Source of the DNA: Rutstroemia sp. NJR-2017a BVV2
Taxonomy: Eukaryota > Ascomycota > Leotiomycetes > Helotiales > Rutstroemiaceae
Direction: 5' to 3'
Assembly: GCA_002946415.1 (NCBI GenBank)
Contig: NJPS01000070.1
Span: 468,054-532,053 of the forward strand
DNA: 64,000 nucleotides
The notes beneath the pieces are model-generated. The model did not search any database and was not told the origin of the DNA. It worked only from the letters and a program-made list of their open reading frames with translations. Position numbers and translations under genes: made by a program. Below, one piece after another: positions 1 to 12,811 of the stretch; the first letter of the stretch is position 1; every line of letters starts with the position of its first letter.

Positions 1-3000
1 TTTTTCCGAAATAGAATTTATTTGAATATAATAAAAAGTTTAGTAAATATTTAGTTTAATAAAGATCTTTATATTTATAATACTAATAAATATTTTATCA
101 ATCAAGAATAATAGATATTAATTTTTATAAATAAAGATATTAAGTATTCGAAAATCGATATAAAAATATAATTTATTTATTGATTTCTTAATAAAAAAAA
201 TAGAGATTATAAATAGTATTTAATTAAATTTAATAAAATCTTTTAATAAATTCTTTATAAGATATTTCTTAATAATCTTAAATTCTTCAAATAATATTTT
301 ATAAAATAAATTATATTTTAATACTTTTTTATTATTATCTTCTAAATAGATTTTATAATTATAGAGATAATAAAATAATAAGATATCGGATTTAATTTTA
401 GAAAAAATATAGATATAATTAATATATTTATCAAGAATTAGTAATTTAATAATATTTATTTATAGAAAAAAATATATAATTATTTATCAAGATTAAAAAA
501 AAAGATTAGATTATAAAAACTACTTTTTATTACTTTTTATTATAAATATCTCGATATTAATTGAATAGATTATTTAATTTTTGCAAAGTTATAATAAATA
601 GTTTATAATTATTATATTTTTTATAAATAATATTTAAAATAATACTCGAAATAATATAAATTTCAATAATAGAAAACTTATATATAATAAGAAATATTTA
701 AAAAGGTTTTGAAGAATATTTAGAAATTAGAGAAAATAATATTTCTATTATTCTTAATTCCTTTTTCATTTTGATAATATTTAGTTTTATTAATTTCTTA
801 TATAATAATTTAATACTAATTCGAATTACTTTAGCTATATTAGAATTCAATTTATTAGATAAAGTAAATTCGAAGAAAATAAAGTTTGATTCTAATTTAG
901 ATAAATACTTTTTAATTAGTTTACAAAGTAAAATAATTATATTAATTATTTTAATCTAAGTTAGGAAATATTTCTTTTTCTAGAATATATTTAATTATCT
1001 ATCTCTCTAATTAGTATTAGTTTAATAAAAATAGTTAATTATAAATTTGTTATTATCTAATTATATTTCGAAATTGATAAAATAATTAAAAATATAAAAT
1101 AAATTAATTAGCTATTTAAATTAATAATATATATAATCTAGAAATATATAGTATTTAGTAAATTATTATTTTTCTAAGATAATATACTAAAATCCAAGAT
1201 AAATAATTAAAAAGAGAATAAATAATTATATATAATTATCGATTATAAAATTAATTAAAATATAATATATAATCTTTTGGCTTTTAGTACTATTATAACT
1301 TTTAATTTATAAAAAAGATTTCAAATATTTAAAAATAGATTTTAGAATAAAAGAAAGATATTTAAAAAAAGATATATTGATAAATATAAAACTATTTATA
1401 TATAAATTAATAAAAATTTTAAATTGGAAAAAGAAATTATTTTTTATTAAAATATATAAAAATATTATATATTCTCTTTCTATTAAAATAACAAAATCTA
1501 AATATTTTATATCTTTTAGTTTATTTAAAAAGAAGTTTTTTATTAGATAATATCTTTTATTTAGTTTATTTTTTTATAAATTATATAAATAATTACTTCT
1601 ATTTTAATTATAATAAAATACTTTTAGTTATTTATAAAGATCTTTTAAACTTTATTTATTTTAAGATATTCAATTATATTTATAATATAGAAAATATAGA
1701 ATTTAGTTTAATCTTTATTATAATTATCTAAAAAGATAAAATAATATTATATATTATTTAATTAAAAAGTAGATATATTATAATAAAGAATATAATATTA
1801 TAAAATATTAATAAATATAAGAATATTAAAATATAGATTTATAAATATATATATATATAGAATATTAAATTATATTATTTAGATAATTAATTTATTTTTA
1901 TTTATAATATAAGATCTACTTTATAATCTATAAATAGAGTTGTTAATAAAAGTACTAGAATATATATTGGTTGGATCTTCTAATAAAAGTAATATATTTA
2001 AAAAGGGGAAAATCCAATAAGATTATATAAACTTATATTGATATTTACTTGGAATACTAGATTAAGTATATAATAGCTAACTTATATTAATAGATAAAAT
2101 TATCTTATTCTCTTTATAATTAACTAACTATATAATAACTTATTTATAATATATAATAAATATACTCCGAAGCTTTTTTTAATATTCTCTAGTACTTCAG
2201 CTTCGGTATATATAGATATATAAGTAAGGATATAGCAACCAAAAATATATATAGCTATTTTGATAAAGTATACTTTATATCTGAGATATAATAGTTTATA
2301 TAGCTATTATCTAGCCGAAGTACCGATATTCCGATAATATATAATATTTATAATTTTAATTTCTATTTTATTTATTTCGAATTATTAATAAACTTATATA
2401 TTATCTTCAAGAAATTAGTTAACTATATACCTTATATCTATATTATATTAATAGAATTTAGTAACTTTAATAATTAGATTTTAATAAAGAATATATTTAT
2501 CTATAATACTTATAATAATAATAAATAATATAAATTATTAATAGAATTTAATAAAACTTAAATTATCTATATAAAATGAATAATATTTATTAGTTATATA
2601 TTATATTTCTACCAAATCGATTAAAAAAGTTATTATTAATTCGATAAGTTATATAATTATTAAAAAAAGGAATTATTATAAATATAATTTTTTAAGATAT
2701 ATTAATATTATATTTTATATCTATTTTAAAATATATTATTATCGGAAATTTTTAGTTAATAATATATATTAATAAATTTCAAATTATTTTAATATAAATA
2801 CTTCCTATAAACTTAATTTAATATTATAATATTATTTAGTTTATTATATAGATCTATTATTTTAGAATAATAAAAAATTAAATTAATTGATATAAATAAG
2901 TTAAAGATTTATATATAGAATTACTATTATATTTTATATATATTTGTTATATATAAAGTATTTTAGAAGAAATATATATATTCTTTTATTAAAAATATTA

Positions 3001-3157
3001 ATATAATCTATTTAATTGATAGTTAAATATTTCTTAATCTATTGATTTTTTTAGAAAGTTCTTATAATTACTTTATAAGAAAAATATTTTATTTTTCTAA
3101 TATTGATATATTTATATTTATTTAATTAGTATTTTTATTAGTAACTTGGAAAATAGT
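1..3157 (-). mobile_element. Older Ty3/Gypsy family A copy, left part (minus strand)
   Basis: The reverse complement of this stretch aligns along its length with the internal region of the younger family A copy, from about 3745 to about 6528, including gag-like sequence and the start of reverse transcriptase. It is clearly more AT-rich than the younger copy, so it has had more RIP. It continues past the left edge of the window. It is the downstream part of an element whose LTR and leader lie at 9511-10087; the younger copy separates the two. Confidence 0.85.
1970..2335. mobile_element. Unidentified ~365-bp insertion in the old Gypsy copy
   Basis: Alignment of the old family A copy with the younger one is interrupted here by about 365 bp with no counterpart; ATATATT-like sequence occurs on both sides, possibly a target duplication. 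The insert is less decayed than its surroundings and contains a small hairpin with CCGAAGC/GCTTCGG arms near 2166-2204. It could be a solo LTR or a MITE. Ends are approximate. Confidence 0.5.
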
Positions 3158-3162
3158 AATAC

Positions 3163-3376
3163 TGTGATAAACCTTATAAAAGTAATCTAGAGCTAGCTCC
3201 TTATCTAAAGTTTGCTTAGTCCAACTCTTTATCTAAGCTACTATAATATTAGTATATTATATATTCTATATATAATCAACTTTCTATATTTAAACTCTTT
3301 AAGCTCTAGAGCTCTCTTAGTTCTTTAGTTATTAATTCTAAAACTAAATCTATTCTATTATTGAAGGTTTATTATA
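3163..3376 (+). repeat. 5' LTR of Gypsy A (younger copy)
   Basis: 214 bp starting TGTGATAAACC. It matches 9292-9505 along its length, with differences mainly of the C/T and G/A type. The target duplication AATAC lies just before it. Confidence 0.88.
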
Positions 3377-6300
3377 TTATTAACAATTTACAATCCTACT
3401 AGCTGTATTGATAGCTATTTAAATAATATTAGTTATTTATCTCTCTTTGTTTCTGATTATTCTGATTACTAAGTAGTAAGAATAGATTTATTCCAAGAGA
3501 TCCTCGATATATAGTAATTACTAATAATCCTTATAATATATCTCTTATTCAGTAACGATAATAATAACAAACAGAATACTCCCTAAATATTCAATTAATA
3601 TCTGTTCCATTACTAGCAATACTCTGCCTTCTGGATAATATATCGATATCCAAGAAGGAGCTAGTATAGATAATAATAATAATAATAGAGATCAGAATAG
3701 AACTTTCTCTTAATAAGAGATATAAAGCTCAATATCTAGTACTACTACCTCTCGAGCTACTAATAAGAGTACCGATAACTAAGTAAATACAAGTATATCA
3801 ATATTAGAAAAGCAGAATATTTTCTTTATAGAATAGCTATAAGAACTTTCTAGAGAAATTGATAAACTAAGAAGTATTTAACTATCAATCAAGTAAACTA
3901 TATTAGTACTTCTAATAAAAGAATATATATATTTCTCTCAAGATACTCTATATATAGCAAAAATGTATAAGATATAGTAGCAACCCTATATACAAATCTA
4001 TAACTTATCTATATCGATCAACTTAGTTCCTTATTATCTTAAGATAATAGATCTATATAATAAACTAAATAATAATATAAGTATTAAACCGAGTTTATAG
4101 AAAATATTTATACTAGAACAACTCGAGATTTACTAGTATATACTACTAACTAAGAGCTTCCGACAATAATATATTCTAGAGCAGATATAAAATATAATAC
4201 TAGTATACCTCGAAGAATTATATCTATAGTAATTCCCTTTTTTGATAGTTATATAGCTTATCGAATCAGTAGTAACTTTTTTAACTGATTTGGTAGAAAT
4301 ATAATATATAGCCGATAAGTACTATATATTTTGTATAGATAACTTAAGCTTTACCAAGTTCCACTAGTAACTTATACTACTTGTTACTATTATAGATATT
4401 ATAGATAAATATACCCTTTGCTAGAATCTAACTATTAAAGTTACCAAGTTCTACCAATATATTATAAATATAGGATATATAGCTAGCTAATCCTTTGAAG
4501 ACGATATATAGATCTACTAATAGTTCGAAGTAAACGAAATAGGAATCAAAACTATAAATACTATATATTCCGATACCTCTACTAGTAACCCTATTTATAG
4601 ATCGCAAAATAGATCCTATACTACAAATAAGAATAAGTTAACTATCTAAATAAAGTAACTTAATACTCTATATATATATATATCTACAAACCTATATCTT
4701 GGTATTCCTATATTTGTTAATATTCTATAATATTTTATCCTTTACTATAATATCCCTGCTTTTCAACAAAATAGTATATAATACTACTTTACTCCTTTAG
4801 GCAATTATAGTAGAGATCAAGCTAGATCTTATACTTTCTATACTATAGATATAATTGAATACTTAGAAGTAAACAAAGATCAAGAAATCTTTATAGATAT
4901 CTAGGAAGATCTTATTATAGCTAAAGAAGAGATAATTATTTATATAGTTTATAAAGAGATAAATCGAACAAAAGATATTATCTAGTAAAAAACTTCTTTC
5001 TAGATAAACTAAGAAATATAAGATACTTAGATCTTATTACCTTAATAGAAGGAAAGTATATAATATTTCTATATATTTTAATAAAGAATAATCTCTTTTT
5101 CTAATCCAAAGTTCTTATTAATTTAGAAATAAATAGTTTCATATTTATTAATATATCTTTCCTTAAATATCTTTTTTCTATTTTAAAACCTATCTTTAAG
5201 TATTTGAAATCCCCTTTATAAGTCAAAGGCTATAATAGTACCAAGGGCTAGAAGATTATATATTATACTTTAATTAATCTTACAATCGATAACTATATAT
5301 AATTATTTACTTTCTTTTTAATTACCTATCTTGGATCTCAATATATTATCTTAAGACAATAATAGCTTACTAAGTACTATATACTTCTAGATTATATATA
5401 TTACCGACTTAAGTAACTAGCTGATCTGCTTTATATATTCAATTACTCTATTAACTTCGAAATACAACTGGATAATGATAAATCTATAATCAATTACTTC
5501 TACTAAGCCAATACCGATTAGAAAGATAGATAACTAGATATATTCTGGAAAAAGAAATATTTTCTAATTTAGACTAAAACAATCAATATAATTATCCTAT
5601 TCTGCAAACTAACTGAAAAGTACTTGTTTAAGCTAGAATTAGATTCTATTTCTCCTAATTTTGCTCTACTTGGTAAATTGAATTCTAGTATAGTTAAAGT
5701 AATCCTAATTAGTACTAGGTTATTTTACAAGAAGTTAGCAAAACTAAGTACTGCTAAGATAGAAAAGGAGTTGAGAATAATAGAAATACTATTTCCTTTA
5801 GTTTCTAAATACTTTCCAAAGTTCTTCTAGATATTTTCTATTATATATAAGCCCTTTGCTCTTGAAATTTGTACTATCTCAGATATTACTTTAAATACTA
5901 TTTGTAAAAGATATAGCAATTATAAACTATTTACTATAACATTACAAAAACTAGATAGTTTAATCAACTAATATTGAGATATCTAGAATGAAAAATAGCA
6001 GAAAGTAGTTTTTATAATCCAATTTCTCTTCTCTTAATTCCGATAAATAGTTATATATTCTCTTCTACAAATAGATATTACTAAGTTTCCAATTTCTAAT
6101 AAATATACTAATTATATCTATATCTTTTCTAAAACCGAATTAGATATCTTGTTATCCTATTATCTCTATAACTATAAGATCTATTTAGAGAACGATAATA
6201 AGAAAGTACTAAAGTATAATCTGCTTTATAAGATATTGTTTGAAGAACTTGAGATTATCAAGAAATACTTTATAGAGAATCTATTAAAAGATTTTATTAA

Positions 6301-9291
6301 ATCTAGCTAAATACTATTTGTAATTCCTATTCTCTTTATCAAGAAATCTATAGATAGATTATATTTCTATATTGATTTCCAAATATTTAATATCCTTATT
6401 TATAAAGATCAATATCTATTACCTCTGATTAATAAAATATTTATTAGTATTATAAATATAAAGATCTTTACTAAGTTGGATATCTACCAAGTCTTCTATT
6501 ATATTCGAATAGACCTTATTTCGGAAAAGTATACTATCTTTCGAATATACTACAAAATATATAAATACAAAGTTATATCTTTCGGACTAATAAATAGTCC
6601 TATAATCTACTAGTACTATATAAATAATATATTTTTCGATTATCTAGATATATTCTATATTGCTTACTTAGATAATATCCTGATTTACTTTGAGAACAAG
6701 CTGGAGTATATAGTATATATAAGACTAATTTTATAATACTTCCAAGATACTAGTTTCTAGACCGATATAAAGAAGTGCGAATTCGATATTAAATAGATAA
6801 AGTATTTAGGATTTATTATTTCTACCGAAGGTATTGAAGTAAATCCAGAAAAAGTTACTATTATACAAGAATAGCAATATCCTAGTATTATAAAAGGTAT
6901 TCAATCCTTCTTAGATTTCTATAACTTCTACTACTAGTTTATTTATAATTTTGATCTAATTGCAAAATCTTTGATCAACTTGATGAAAACTAGAACTTGT
7001 TTCGACTTCGATAAAAGTTATCAATAAGTATTCAATATACTAAAAGAGATACTGATCTCTATTTCTCTATTTAAATACTATAATTATATACTCCTCTATA
7101 TACTAGAAACCGATATATCAGATAAAATAGTAACTAGTATACTTTTACAGAAATATAGAGATAACTATCTATCTATTATTTACTTCTCAAAAACTATATA
7201 AATAGTAGAACTTAACTACAAAGTATATAATAAAGAAATACTAGCTATTATTAAATCGTTCGCGAACTAGTATACCGAACTAACTAGTATCCCTTACTAG
7301 ATATATATCTATACTAATTATAAAGTACTAGAGTATTTTATATCAACTAAGTTTCTTAATACTTACTAAATATACTAGGTTGAACTATTTACTGATTACT
7401 ATTTCTTGATTATATATTGCTCTGGAAAGTAGAACTCTCTAGTTGATACTTTAATTTGCAAAACAGACAAATTGGATTTCTAGAATAAAGTTAAAAAAGA
7501 GAAAAGAGTATAATAGCTACTAAAGGAAAAGTAATTGGATTTTTAGATAATTGCTGTTCAAATATATATCCACTTTTACAAAACTAACTTCTAGCTATCC
7601 AAGCTATATAATATATCAAATCAACTAACTTTTGTTATATATATTTTATAGATGAACTGAGAAACAAAAAGTTTGTAATTGTTAAGAATTATATCAACCG
7701 CCGACTAAGCTAAGCTTTCTATATAAAATAGTTTTTTATTATATAAAAGTTATCTGATTATTCCTAATATAGCTAATTTGTATATCCTTCTAATTTGCGA
7801 AGTCTACAACTCTGTAACAACTATATATCTTGGTATTCAAAAGACTATATTGCTACTTATCTACTAGTACTATTGGTATAGTCTTCAAAACGATATTACT
7901 ACTTATATATATAACTGTTATACCTACTATCGCAGCTTAGTACCAAGAGATAAGATATCTAGTTTACTATATCCCTTGCTAATCCTTATATATACTTAGG
8001 AATATATTACTATAGATTACTATAATTTTAATAAAGACAAATATAGATTCGATAATATATTAGTTATTATCAATTATCTAAGTAAGTAGATTATTACTAT
8101 TCTCTACTATAAGACTATCGATATATATAAACAGGCTAAGCTATACTTGATATATATTTACCGATACTATAGTTTATCAATTACTATATTATCAAATCGT
8201 AGTCCTCAGTTTATCTCCTCTTTCTAAAAGGAATTCAATAATATCCTAGATATAGATACCAAACTCTCTATTATAAACTACCTATAAATAGATAGCCAAA
8301 TAGAGATTTATAATCAGTATTTGCAAAAGTACTTAAGATCCTTCGTCAACTATTACCAAGATAATTAGTCGGAATATCTTCCTATAATAGATTATATCTA
8401 GTTAATACTTCTATATTTATTGTTCGGAGATCTCCTGCTTTTTGAAGTACTTTATAGATATATTCCTAGAATCTTATAGAGCTAGCAAGTAGATTACTCT
8501 ATAGTTGATAACCTTAATATAGATAATATCTGTATTTATATTTGCTATAACTATAAAGTACTTAAATATATATACTTTACTATATAGAGAGTATAAGACT
8601 ATATATCTAAAATAGCTAATATATATCGAAGATTTATTGATTTCGATATAGATAATTATATATAGCTAGATATATAATATCTCCCAATATAACAATTATC
8701 AAGAAAGCTTAATTACCTTATAAATAGATACTTCAAGATACTTAAGAAAATAAACTACTTATTTTACTTAGAACTACTTGATATAATATATATCTATAAT
8801 ATATTCTTAGTAAATAAATTATATAAAGCTACTAACAATCTATTACCTGATCAGTATAATAAGCCCTCGCCACTACTTAATATTATAGATACTGATAAAT
8901 ACAAAATCGATAAAGTATTTGTTTATAGAAAATACTATAGATCTCTAGAATATTATATTTCCTAGCTTAACTATAATACTAATCTGATTTGGTATAAAGC
9001 TTCTGACTTGAAGATAGTATTATATAAGCTATATAACTTCCATTTGAAGAATCCAATACTTCCTAGTTTATCTGTTCTTTTACTCGAATAGCTATAACTA
9101 TTCTAGAATAGAGAAGAGAATTATAACTATATAGATAGTAATTACCTAATAATACTAGCTTAAAGATATATATTCTTTAGTTTATTTCTTTAATATACTC
9201 CTTATCCTATACTTATTTAACTAATACTAATTATCAGCTTTTAACTAAGATAATAATGCTCGAGGACGAGCTTATTTAAAGAAGAAGGTAA

Positions 9292-9505
9292 TATAACGAA
9301 CCTTACGAAAGCAATCTGGAGTTAACTCCTTATCTAAGGCTTGCTTAGTCTAACTCCTTATCTAAGCTACTATAGTATTAATATATTATATACTCTATAT
9401 ATAATCAACTTCCTATATTTAAACTCTTCAAGTTCTAGAGCTCTCTTAGTTCTTTAGTTGTTAATTCTAAAGCTAAATCTACTCTATTATTGAAAGTTCA
9501 TTATA
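9292..9505 (+). repeat. 3' LTR of Gypsy A (younger copy)
   Basis: 214 bp matching 3163-3376, preceded by a purine-rich tract and followed by AATAT, the RIP-altered partner of the left AATAC target duplication. Confidence 0.88.
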
Positions 9506-9510
9506 AATAT

Positions 9511-10087
9511 TAGATACTAAATTTTATATTTTTTATTAAAAAAGAATTTTATTCTGATTTCTATTATTATTATTATTATTTATATTAATTCTTTCTTAGA
9601 TATTAATATATTATCTAGAAGATAGAATATTATTAATAATAAAATAGATATTAATTAAATATTTAAAAGATATTTTATTTATTATTATTATTATTACTAA
9701 ATAGAAGATATATTATAAAGATTATTAGTAATTATTATATATTAAGAATTTCTTAGAATAGATTTATTTTTACTATTTAATAATTAAGATAATTAGAAGT
9801 AAAAAAGAATAAATAACTAATATTATTTAAATAGTTATTAGTATTAATTAACAAGATTATAAATTATTAATAATATAATAAATCTTTAATAATAGAATAG
9901 ATTTAACTTTAGAATTAATAATTAAAAAACTAAAAAAGTTCTAGAATTCAAAAAGTTTAAATATAGGAAATTAATTATATATAAAATATATAATATATTA
10001 ATATTATAATAGTTTAAATAAGGAGTTTAATTAAACAAATCTTAAATAAAAAACTAACTTCAAATTACTTTTATAAAGTTCGTTATA
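9511..10087 (-). mobile_element. Older Gypsy A copy, 5' LTR and leader (minus strand)
   Basis: In reverse complement, 9874-10087 matches the family A LTR (also 214 bp) and 9511-9873 matches its leader up to about 3742 of the younger copy. It is the upstream part of the old copy that continues at 3157 and runs leftward. The young element was inserted between the two halves. Nearly every possible C-to-T change seems to have occurred. Confidence 0.88.
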
Positions 10088-12493
10088 TTTTTTATATAAA
10101 AATATATATATATTTAAATATTTTGTAATTATAATAGATATAAATATAAATATTATCTATATTAAGATTATCAATTATAGAATAATCTATTTATTAACTT
10201 TAGAGGATTCTAGAAATATATTTATAAAATATTTCGAATAATAAGAAATCTCTAAATAATAAATATAGAAATATTAACTAAATATAATTTATTATAAAAA
10301 GATATTTCAATTAATTATCTTGATAATAATTAATAAACGATTTTAAATATTTTTATCAATATTAATTATCAATCTTTATCTAACTATTTATTTATAGATA
10401 GTTTATAATAAAGAATTTTGTATTTATATCTAAAATATTATTAAATTTCTTTTAGAAAGAGAAAATAAACTAAAGATTATAATCTAATAATATAGTAATT
10501 AGTAAGTTATAATATTAGTAAATATATATTAAATATAACTTACTTTATTTATATATATCGATAGTTTTATAATAGAAAATAATAATAACTAATATATTAT
10601 CGAATTTATATTTGTTTTTATTAAAGTTATAATAATCTATAATAATATATTTCCAAATATAAATAGAAATTAGTAAAGAATATAATAAATTAAATATCTT
10701 ATCTCTAAATATTAAATTATAATAATAAATATAATAATTTATTATATATTATAATAACTAGATAAAAAGGAATTAAATGAAAATAATATTAGATAATCTT
10801 ATAATAAAGTAATTATTATTTAATTTTCTCAAATTGATTTTCTCAATCTTTTTTATAAATTAATAATTTTTATAATAGAAGTTTAAAGTATAAAATAATA
10901 TCTAAATAATAAGATTCTAGAATTATTAATATCGAAGATTTATATAAGAAAAGTATTAATTTCCAAAGTTCAAAACTATAAATTATTTATCAAATAAATT
11001 TATAATTATAAAAAAACTCTAATTTAGATTAATAATCTTTATAATTTATATTAGTTAATTAGTTTTTATAATATAGTTTCTAATTCAAATATTGAATTGC
11101 AAAATAAAGGAAATATTTATAAAACTATATTAGAAATATTTTAATATATATATAATAAATAAAATAAAAATTAAATTCTTTTGATTATTTTAAATTAAAT
11201 ATAAAAAAGTAAATTAAGATATTATTTCTATATAAGATATATTAGTTTAATAGAAATATATATTATAATATTTATATTATTAATATCTGCTTTATAAATA
11301 TTTATTTATAAAATTAATATTCTTCTTAATTATTATCTTGTAATTAGATAGAATTTGTTTTTTTTATAATATTTTCTTAATTTCTATTAATAAGATTATC
11401 TAGTAATATATTTTCTAGTATAGTATTTATTTGATATCAAATAATAATAATAATATATTTCTATATATTAACAAATAATATCTAATTTTTATAAAGAAGA
11501 TATTAAGAAAAAATATTAAAAATCTTGTAATTTCGACTAGAAATATATAATCGATCTAGTAAATCTAAATTGATAAAGATTAAAACTATAAATTATAATA
11601 TTAGTATCTTATTATTATCTAAATATATATTAATATATAATAATTCGTTTCTATAATAATAAATATAAAATAATCTTTATAATTATATATATAATTCTTA
11701 TTTGTATATTATTATAACTATAATATAATTAATATATTCTATTTCTTTTCTATTTGTTTTATTTGAAATTTATTATTTTCTATAATTTAATTTATTTATT
11801 TTTAAATTTTCATTATATCTAATATTTAGTTTAGTAAATATAATTATTAATTTTCTAAAGAATATTCTATATAAAACTTTTCTAAATTTTCTTTTATAAA
11901 ATATATTAAAATTTTTATACTTAATATATATTTTATAAATAAAGTAATAAAGAATATATTATTGATATAATTCTTTTTATTAATTCTTTACTTTTTCGAG
12001 GTTCTAAATTATAATTTTTCTATATTAGATATTAAGTTTTTATTAATTCAAAATCTTTTTTTATTAGTTAATTTAAAACTAGTTCTATTATCGATAATTA
12101 TATTATTATTGATATAATTATTTCTAATTTAAGTAAGATAAGTTTTCTTTTCAATTTTATTTTTGATTTTATTATTTATTTTCTAGATATTAATTATATT
12201 TTTATATCTATTTTTAATTATAATCTTTATAAAATAATATCAAACTTAATTTTGTAAATAATTTATTATAATTAATACTCTTTATAGTTACTTTTCTATA
12301 AATAGTATTTTCGAATTTTATATTAGTTAATTAATAATAAAGATATTTATTAGATATATTATTTATTATAATATAAAGTTCTTTTTATAATATATTTATA
12401 TTATTTTTTATAAAGTTATTATTAAGTTTTCTATAATTAAATAACTATTATAAAGATTTTAATTAATAATATTATTAATAACTTATAGGTTTT
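10088..12493 (+). mobile_element. Ty3/Gypsy family B, upstream part
   Basis: Degenerate AT-rich sequence left of the Copia insertion. If Copia and one target copy are removed, the frame ending here reads into a reverse transcriptase N-terminus (pattern Y-x-x-L-x-x-L-x-K-K-x-L) continuing at 21217, so this part should hold gag and protease of the same Gypsy. I could not assign those domains directly, nor find the 5' LTR. Confidence 0.5.
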
Positions 12494-12498
12494 TATTA

Positions 12499-12811
12499 TA
12501 TTATAAATATTTTATAACCAATTTGTAAAAAGAGAAATTAAGATAGTAAAATTAGTTGATTGTTTTCTATCTAATAATCTTTTTACAAGTATTTATATCT
12601 AATCAATAATTACTATATTTTTCGAATTCGGAGAAAAAGAGAAAACTTTTATCTTGGAATAATTTATCAAGTTAATATTTGTAAATTATAGTTTATAGCT
12701 TCTGTAACTTGGAAAATATAATTATTCAAATTAGATTATTAACTAACTCAATTAATTAATCTGATTTATTTATATTTGGTTTTATTAGCTTTATTATCTA
12801 TTTCTATAATA
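12499..12811 (-). repeat. Copia LTR (left, 3' LTR of the minus-strand element)
   Basis: 313 bp aligning without length change to 20899-21211; it begins TATTATAAAT, where an undecayed Copia LTR would begin TGTTATAAAT. TATTA immediately precedes it. Confidence 0.85.

Larger units (their letters stand above)
3163..9505 (+). mobile_element. Ty3/Gypsy chromodomain LTR retrotransposon, family A (younger copy)
   Basis: Two 214-bp LTRs (3163-3376 and 9292-9505) bound a 6.3-kb element flanked by AATAC (3158-3162) and AATAT (9506-9510), a 5-bp target duplication with one C-to-T change. Order gag, protease, reverse transcriptase, RNase H, integrase, chromodomain is that of Ty3/Gypsy. Reverse transcriptase lies about 6240-7000; its catalytic YLDD reads YLDN. 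RNase H follows to about 7480. Integrase is about 7850-8560, with a degraded version of the usual YHP-xTDGQTE stretch. A chromodomain-like end is at 8893-9070. A purine tract (9280-9291) precedes the 3' LTR. Many TAG/TAA codons at Gln or Trp positions make it non-coding. It sits inside an older copy of itself in the opposite direction. Confidence 0.9.
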
